Below, one piece after another: positions 7,948 through 11,914 of a DNA stretch of 11,914 nt. This DNA is from CAYZJD01 sp964478455 (GTDB lineage Bacteria; Acidobacteriota; Terriglobia; Bryobacterales; Bryobacteraceae): contig CAYZJD010000114.1 of assembly GCA_964478455.1 (NCBI GenBank), positions 1 to 11,914 on the forward strand, given 5' to 3'. The position numbers and the translations under genes are program-made. The number at the start of each line of letters is the position of its first letter. The stretch's first letter is position 1. The notes under the pieces are model-generated. The model saw only the letters and a list, made by a program, of their open reading frames with translations. It ran no database searches and was not told where the DNA came from.

Positions 7948-10900
7948 CTATTTGGGACTCGCCGCCGGGTTGCCTGCGGCCAGGTCGGCGTAGCCGAGGT
8001 AGCCCCAGCCGGCCGATGACTGATACCACCACAGCCTGTTCAGGAAATCGCGTCCAAACACGAAGTGCCGACCGCCCACGGCAGCGCTTGCCGTTCTCTG
8101 AAGGTATCCGTTCGTCCAGGTCCAGCCCTGCCATCCGTTGCCGGTGCCCTCGGTGAAGCGCTGCGTGTATACCCCGCCGCTCCGACTCGTCACCGAGACC
8201 TGGATTGCTCCGGCGCTGGCCGCCGCATCCGGATCGGTCCCGAGTGTTCCGCCGCCGCTGTACCAGGAGCCCCACGCAGTTCCGTTGAAGCGGCCGATCC
8301 ACGCCGCGTTGTCCGCGCCCCGGACGGCCACGTACGCTGCCCCGTCGGTTCCGGCGCACAGGGCAGGCCCGCCGGTCGCCACCGGCGCGCCCGCTCCCCC
8401 TCCGGATACCCAGCCGTGGAACCCAGTAGCCGGAATGTAACGCCCGGCCCAGATCACACCGGCCGCCGACCTGCCGGCAATGAACAACGAACCATCGCGA
8501 GCGCCAGCAATCGCCGGGTTGGAGGAGAGGGAGCCGCCCAGATTGACCCACCCCAGAAAACCTTCGGCTGTCCGATATCTGTTGAGCCAGTAGTTGGAAG
8601 CGCCGTCTGGCGCCACCACGTAGGCCTCGCCGTTGGAGGCTACCGCCACCGCCGGGCTGCCGGAGAAGTTCTCACCCGCGAGCACCCATCCCCTCCAGGT
8701 TTGGCTCGCGTTGTCGAAGATGTTCATCCACACTCGCCCGGCGTCGTTTCTTCCCACGACGAAGGTGTCCCCCGCAGCGTTGCGCGACGCCGACACCTCG
8801 CTGGTAAGCCAGCCGCCGGCGGACTTCGCCGTGGAAGTTCCGTACGTATTCAGGATTGTCGCCCCGGTGGTGGACCGGAATACCGCCGTCGGCGCGATAT
8901 CCGCTACCTTAAGCACGAAAGCGCTCAGCCCTCCGGGGTTGAGGGCCTGTAGCGGATTCTTGGTGGGGAAATCCACCGACTGCGTCTGTCCCGCCAGACA
9001 CGCCGCGCCTGTGGAGTCCAAAGCCACCCCGTAAGCCGTATCGCTGTCTGAGCCGCCCAGGTAGGTGGAGGTCTCGAGCGCTGTCCCCGGCGCGGTCAGC
9101 CGCGATACGAAGATATCGTAGCCGCCTGATTTGACGCTCTGGAGCGCATTCACCGCCGGGAAGTTGCTCGACGAGGTATAGCCGGCTACGGAGGCCTGGC
9201 CGAAGGAATCAACCGCGAGCCCGGTCGCATAGTCCACGCCCGCGCCGCCGAGGTACGTGCTGTAAGCGAGCGCGCTGCCGGAGTTGTTCAGTTTCGCCAC
9301 GAAAGAGTCGATCGTCCCTCCCGCGTGAGCGGCTTGAAGCGCGTTCACGACCGGAAAGTTGAGCGAACTCGTCACCCCCGCCACGTATACGTTACCGGCG
9401 CTGTCAACCCGGATGCCGGTCCCCGTCTCGCTCGCGCCGACCGTGCCCCCGCTCCCGCCCAGGTACGTGCTGAAGCTCAGCGTCCGGCCGTCCGGGTTGA
9501 TCTTCGTCACGAAGGCGTCTTGCCCCCCGCCGCGCGAAGGTTGCAGTGCGTTGTAAGTGGGGTAGTTGCTCGAGTCGGTCCCGCCGGTCAGGTACGCCGC
9601 CCCCGATCCGTCCACGGCGATGCTCGTGGCCCGGTCGTCTCCATTTCCTCCGAGATAGGTGCTCCACACGAGGGCGCTGCCAGAGGCATTCAGCCTGAGA
9701 GTAAAGGCATCCTGCCGCCCCTGGTTCGACCCCTGGTAGGCACTCGTCACTGGGAAGTTGCTGGAATTCGTCTCTCCTCCGATGTAGACGTCGCCCGCGC
9801 TGTCCACGGCGAGTGCGTTGCCGCTGTCGTGCCCGCTGCCGCCAAGGTACGTGCTGTACGCCAGCACATTGCCGGCAGGCCCCAGTTTGACCGCGAAAGA
9901 ATCCCTCCCGCCGCCGAGCGCACGCTGGCGGGCGCCCGCCGTGGTCGGGAAATTCGACGAATAGGTCCATCCGGTGAGGTAGGCGTTGCCGGCGGCATCG
10001 ACGGCGATCCCGAACGCCCGATCATCCCAACTGCCCCCGAGGAAGGTGCAGTAGACAAGGCTGTTTCCGTTTGCGTTCACCTTGGCCACGAAGGCGTCCA
10101 CGCCACTGCCGCTCGACGCTTGCAGCGGATTGGTCACCGGCAGATTGAACGAGTCGGTTTGCCCGGCGATGTACGCATTACCGGCCGAATCCACCGCGAT
10201 CGCCCGCGCGCTGTCGAGCCCGCTGCCGCCCAGGTAGGTGCTGTAGGAAAGAACCGGGTCGATCACGAGCGGCCGCGTCCCGTCGTAGACGCCGATATCG
10301 AAACCCACCTGGCTGTCTCCATGGAGACGAAACCCGCCTTTGACGGAAACGCGGCGGCCCCCGATTTCCTGGTAGACCGCGGGCAGTTCCTCGCGCAGTT
10401 CACCCTTGCTTGTTCGCACCACGAGCCCGCCGCCTTCGGTGCTCAAAACCTGCGCTCGGTCGTAGGACCAGCGGATCAGCGAAGGATCCGCTCCGGGCGC
10501 CACCACAAACTCGGACTTCAGCCTCGTCTCGACTGCGCGATAGCGAAGGTCGATTCCCCGATACAGATTCCGATAGATCACGCCGTCGTAAATCGCCACG
10601 CCGGTTCGCCAGTTCTCGGGCCGGTCGCCTAACAGGAAGTTGACGTTGCCGGGTAGCCGGTTCAGGCCTTCCAGCGTCGGTGCCGGACTGGCGCCCATGA
10701 ACCTCACTAGCACCGGTTCACCCCGGAGCACGAGCGCTACCTCGGAAGAGGCAAAGTATGCCGACAGTCCCGGACTTTTCACGGCAAAGCGTGTCTGGGC
10801 TCCGAATTGACCTTCATTGGCTACAAACAATAGCCGTAGCCCCGGATGCCCCGTACTCGGTCCTGCCGCCAGGGCCGAGGACGGTTCCGGCCGCAGCCCA

Positions 10901-10989
10901 AGCGTTGCCGCAACCGCCAGTACGGCCGCCAATATGAGCAGCACTCGCCGAGAGGTCGAGGTCCGGCGGGTCTGTGGAATCCGTTCCAT
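7948..10989 (-). CDS. Exported double beta-propeller protein with seven SBBP repeats and a C-terminal GW-repeat domain
   Basis: A 1013-residue predicted exported protein. Residues 1-43 look like a signal peptide: basic start with twin arginines (SRRVLLIL, 13-20), hydrophobic stretch 16-32 and a possible cleavage site after ALA near 41. Residues about 50-245 form a conserved domain (LFVANEGQFG ... GVIYRNLYRGIDLRY ... PLVIDPVLSYS) that regularly precedes SBBP repeats. Seven SBBP repeats follow, with STYLGG-type motifs starting at 249, 313, 378, 442, 506, 576 and 640, plus AVDSAGNAY and NFP submotifs; seven such units would make a closed propeller. Residues about 726-1001 hold a second set of repeats, with GW motifs at Trp727, 768, 814, 860, 909 and 956, resembling PLL-like lectin propellers. 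No LPXTG, PEP-CTERM or other C-terminal anchor is visible. The ATG at 10989 has AGGAG at 10997-11001, seven bases away. The function is unknown; placement in a polysaccharide operon suggests surface or polymer binding (inference). Confidence 0.93.
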   Translation of the reverse strand: MERIPQTRRTSTSRRVLLILAAVLAVAATLGLRPEPSSALAAGPSTGHPGLRLLFVANEGQFGAQTRFAVKSPGLSAYFASSEVALVLRGEPVLVRFMGASPAPTLEGLNRLPGNVNFLLGDRPENWRTGVAIYDGVIYRNLYRGIDLRYRAVETRLKSEFVVAPGADPSLIRWSYDRAQVLSTEGGGLVVRTSKGELREELPAVYQEIGGRRVSVKGGFRLHGDSQVGFDIGVYDGTRPLVIDPVLSYSTYLGGSGLDSARAIAVDSAGNAYIAGQTDSFNLPVTNPLQASSGSGVDAFVAKVNANGNSLVYCTFLGGSWDDRAFGIAVDAAGNAYLTGWTYSSNFPTTAGARQRALGGGRDSFAVKLGPAGNVLAYSTYLGGSGHDSGNALAVDSAGDVYIGGETNSSNFPVTSAYQGSNQGRQDAFTLRLNASGSALVWSTYLGGNGDDRATSIAVDGSGAAYLTGGTDSSNYPTYNALQPSRGGGQDAFVTKINPDGRTLSFSTYLGGSGGTVGASETGTGIRVDSAGNVYVAGVTSSLNFPVVNALQAAHAGGTIDSFVAKLNNSGSALAYSTYLGGAGVDYATGLAVDSFGQASVAGYTSSSNFPAVNALQSVKSGGYDIFVSRLTAPGTALETSTYLGGSDSDTAYGVALDSTGAACLAGQTQSVDFPTKNPLQALNPGGLSAFVLKVADIAPTAVFRSTTGATILNTYGTSTAKSAGGWLTSEVSASRNAAGDTFVVGRNDAGRVWMNIFDNASQTWRGWVLAGENFSGSPAVAVASNGEAYVVAPDGASNYWLNRYRTAEGFLGWVNLGGSLSSNPAIAGARDGSLFIAGRSAAGVIWAGRYIPATGFHGWVSGGGAGAPVATGGPALCAGTDGAAYVAVRGADNAAWIGRFNGTAWGSWYSGGGTLGTDPDAAASAGAIQVSVTSRSGGVYTQRFTEGTGNGWQGWTWTNGYLQRTASAAVGGRHFVFGRDFLNRLWWYQSSAGWGYLGYADLAAGNPAASPK
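7987..8814 (-). repeat. C-terminal GW-repeat region, probable second beta-propeller
   Basis: Codons about 726-1001 contain a second repeat family unlike SBBP. GW or SW motifs recur at residues 727, 768, 814, 860, 909 and 956, with a degenerate GY at 996-997 (steps of 41-49). Between them a second conserved position recurs as W or Y at 754, 801, 847, 897, 941 and 987, each preceded by R-x(2-6) or a G-rich turn and usually followed by an aromatic-Arg pair such as NRY, GRY or GRF. The PAVA/PAIA strand after each G-W-x-x-x-G-G segment is also shared. This resembles PLL-type lectin propellers; six units are readable, with a possible seventh made by closing the ends. Confidence 0.75.
8905..10245 (-). 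repeat. Seven intragenic SBBP repeats (about 64 codons each)
   Basis: Within the large exported protein gene the repeats start at about 10245, 10053, 9858, 9666, 9474, 9264 and 9072. Spacings are 192, 195, 192, 192, 210 and 192 bases. Each unit encodes an STYLGG-type turn, an A-V-D-S-x-G-N-x-Y strand, a G-x-T-x-S-x-N-F-P segment, NALQ/NPLQ and a DAFVxK strand. On the plus strand most share a core close to AGGTACGTGCTG, but the units have diverged well beyond simple tandem duplication. The fifth unit carries an insertion of about six residues after its LGGSGG turn, and the seventh has lost part of the consensus (TSTYLGG, ACLAGQ). Confidence 0.92.
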
Positions 10990-11107
10990 TCGAGCGCTCC
11001 TGCCCAGATTGTTCGGCAGCGCGCTGGTGCTTCTTTAGGGCACATGGAGGCATGCGTCTAAGCGCTTCTGCGCAAACGGAAGCTGGCAGGGCCGAGTAAC
11101 CGCGCTC
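10990..11107 (-). promoter_or_regulatory. 118-bp spacer with Shine-Dalgarno site and GCGC palindromes
   Basis: This is the longest spacer in the window, between the kinase stop (TAG, 11108-11110) and the exported protein start. It holds AGGAG at 10997-11001, a good ribosome binding site. Three perfect palindromes with a GCGC centre are present: GAGCGCTC at 10992-10999, overlapping the ribosome binding site; CAGCGCGCTG at 11017-11026; and AAGCGCTT at 11060-11067. No rho-independent terminator with a T-run is seen, and no convincing sigma-70 or sigma-54 promoter could be matched. A separate promoter or a post-transcriptional control point for the exported protein is possible but unproven. Confidence 0.4.
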
Positions 11108-11914
11108 CTACCCCCGGCTCCCCGGCCGGTAATACTTCCCGTAGTAACCGTAGTAGTAATAGCTGTCGCTCATCTCTTTATGGACTTCGTTCAGGATCAC
11201 GCCCACCACGTTCGCGCGCAGGCGGCTCAGGGTCGACAGAACGCTGGCTACCGCCTTGCGGCTCGTCTCGCCAGCGCGGGTCACTACGACTACGCCGTCC
11301 ACCGCCGTCGCCATTTGCAGCGGCTCGGCGAAGCCCAACAGCGGCGGAGCATCCAGCACCACCAGGTCGTACTCGAAGGAAGCTTCCTCAAGAACCTGCT
11401 GGAGGCCCTTGCCTACCAGGTCGGCCGCCCGCCGCGACGGCGGGCCCGCCGGCAGGATGTCCAGATCGGGGACGGCCGCCAGGCTCACCACCGCCTCGCG
11501 CCACGGGAGTTCGGACACCAGGACGTTAGCCAGCCCCAGCGCCCCCGGGATCTCGAACCGCCGGTGCACGCTGGGGCGTCTCAGATCGCCGTCGATCAGT
11601 AGCGTCTTGTGCCGCTGCTCGGCATGCGCCAGCGCCAGATGCGCGGCAATCGTTGACTTGCCCTCGCCCGGCGAGGCGCTGGTCACCAGAATCGACCGCA
11701 GGCGCCGGTCGAAATCGGTCAGCAGGATCGAGTTGCGCAGCGTGCGGATGGCTTCGTCGTAGCCCGTCATCCCGTGGTCGAGCGAGCCCCGTACCGTCAC
11801 CAGCGCATGGCTGCTCCCGTTGCCCCCCACCGGGATCGGCCCCAGCCGCCCCCTCCAGTTCTTCACCACCGGCAAACTGCCGACCACCTCCGCCTTCAGG
11901 ACGCGCGCCACCTG
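11108..11914 (-). CDS. BY-kinase domain of a Wzc/CpsD-type polysaccharide co-polymerase (N-terminus outside window)
   Basis: Bacterial tyrosine kinases of this family autophosphorylate a C-terminal tyrosine cluster and control chain length and assembly of exported polysaccharide at the inner membrane. The frame is open to the right edge, giving 268 codons with no convincing start, so the gene begins outside. Counting from the edge, the visible part has the linker RVLKAEVVGSLPVV (4-17), the oligomerisation motif EAIRTLR (54-60, EX2RX2R), Walker A ASPGEGKST (80-88), Walker A' LLIDGDL (105-111) with the two Asp residues, and Walker B LVVLDAPP (184-191). The C-terminal tail has eight tyrosines within eleven residues (252-262). 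The linker just before the kinase is typical of single-chain proteins with an N-terminal Wzz domain, so a fused Wzc/GumC-like protein is likely; a separate CpsD/CapB kinase cannot be excluded. The stop lies 118 bp before the next gene. Confidence 0.93.
   Translation of the reverse strand, partial: QVARVLKAEVVGSLPVVKNWRGRLGPIPVGGNGSSHALVTVRGSLDHGMTGYDEAIRTLRNSILLTDFDRRLRSILVTSASPGEGKSTIAAHLALAHAEQRHKTLLIDGDLRRPSVHRRFEIPGALGLANVLVSELPWREAVVSLAAVPDLDILPAGPPSRRAADLVGKGLQQVLEEASFEYDLVVLDAPPLLGFAEPLQMATAVDGVVVVTRAGETSRKAVASVLSTLSRLRANVVGVILNEVHKEMSDSYYYYGYYGKYYRPGSRG
11129..11161 (-). other. C-terminal tyrosine cluster of the BY-kinase
   Basis: Eleven codons encode four consecutive tyrosines, then Gly, two tyrosines, Gly-Lys and two more tyrosines, close to the C-terminus. 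In BY-kinases such clusters are the autophosphorylation sites, and their phosphorylation state controls oligomerisation. Preservation of the whole cluster beside intact Walker motifs argues that the kinase is active. Confidence 0.85.

Noticed and set aside
8905..10245. CRISPR-like or tandem DNA repeat array
   Set aside because: The regular 192-base period comes from protein repeats in one continuous reading frame; the DNA copies are diverged and there are no short direct repeats with unique spacers.
9325..10632. A 435-codon open frame on the plus strand opposite the SBBP repeats
   Set aside because: It mirrors the repeat-rich coding strand. The product is Arg/Ala/Pro/Val-rich without recognisable domains, and the minus-strand product has clear repeats and a signal peptide. 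Long antisense frames are expected in GC-rich genes.
11060..11107. A sigma-54 promoter upstream of the double-propeller gene
   Set aside because: A TGCC...TTTGC stretch on the minus strand resembles the -24/-12 elements, but the GG is mismatched and the spacing is two bases too long.
11909..11911. A possible start codon of the kinase near the right edge
   Set aside because: The codon is GTG in an open frame that continues to the edge, and the residues just after it match the internal linker of Wzc-type proteins rather than a protein start.
1..11914. Exosortase/PEP-CTERM system
   Set aside because: The amidotransferase and operon type would fit such a locus, but no exosortase gene and no PEP-CTERM tail on the exported protein is visible in the window.

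Overview
The window is GC-rich bacterial DNA with eight protein-coding genes, all on the minus strand and tightly packed. It reads as part of an exopolysaccharide or capsule locus of the Wzx/Wzy type. The most likely source is an acidobacterium of the Solibacter/Bryobacter kind: SBBP-type seven-repeat beta-propeller proteins with the STYLGG...AVDSAGNAY...NFP pattern are especially common there, and GC content and codon choice fit. This taxonomic call is inference; no rRNA or marker gene is present.

In transcription order (right to left) the layout is: (1) the C-terminal part of a BY-kinase of the Wzc/CpsD type (11914-11108, cut by the window edge), with Walker motifs and a tyrosine-rich tail; (2) a 118-bp spacer containing three GCGC-centred palindromes and a good ribosome binding site; (3) a 1013-residue exported protein (10989-7948) with an N-terminal domain, seven SBBP repeats at a 64-residue period and a second, unrelated set of about six GW-containing repeats; (4) a Wzx-like polysaccharide flippase (7926-6532); (5) a Wzy-like O-antigen polymerase/ligase membrane protein (6535-4994); (6) a GT4 glycosyltransferase (4947-3688); (7) a class I SAM methyltransferase with a GTG start (3691-2966); (8) a second GT4 glycosyltransferase (2969-1803); (9) a class II glutamine amidotransferase of the asparagine synthase family (1712 to the left edge, C-terminus missing).

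Three junctions are 4-base start/stop overlaps (flippase/polymerase ATGA, GT/methyltransferase GTGA, methyltransferase/GT ATGA), so the block is almost certainly translated as a coupled operon. The inferred pathway is: the two glycosyltransferases extend a lipid-linked repeat unit; the methyltransferase and amidotransferase may decorate it; the flippase moves it across the inner membrane; the Wzy protein polymerises it; the BY-kinase controls chain length and assembly. The initiating phosphosugar transferase and the outer-membrane export protein are not visible and probably lie outside the window.

The least ordinary element is the large exported double-propeller protein between kinase and flippase. 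It has no standard place in Wzx/Wzy pathways and is the best candidate for something not yet described, for example a surface or polymer-binding partner of this polysaccharide. No RNA gene, CRISPR array, insertion sequence or attachment site was seen, and no gene-free stretch exceeds 300 bases.
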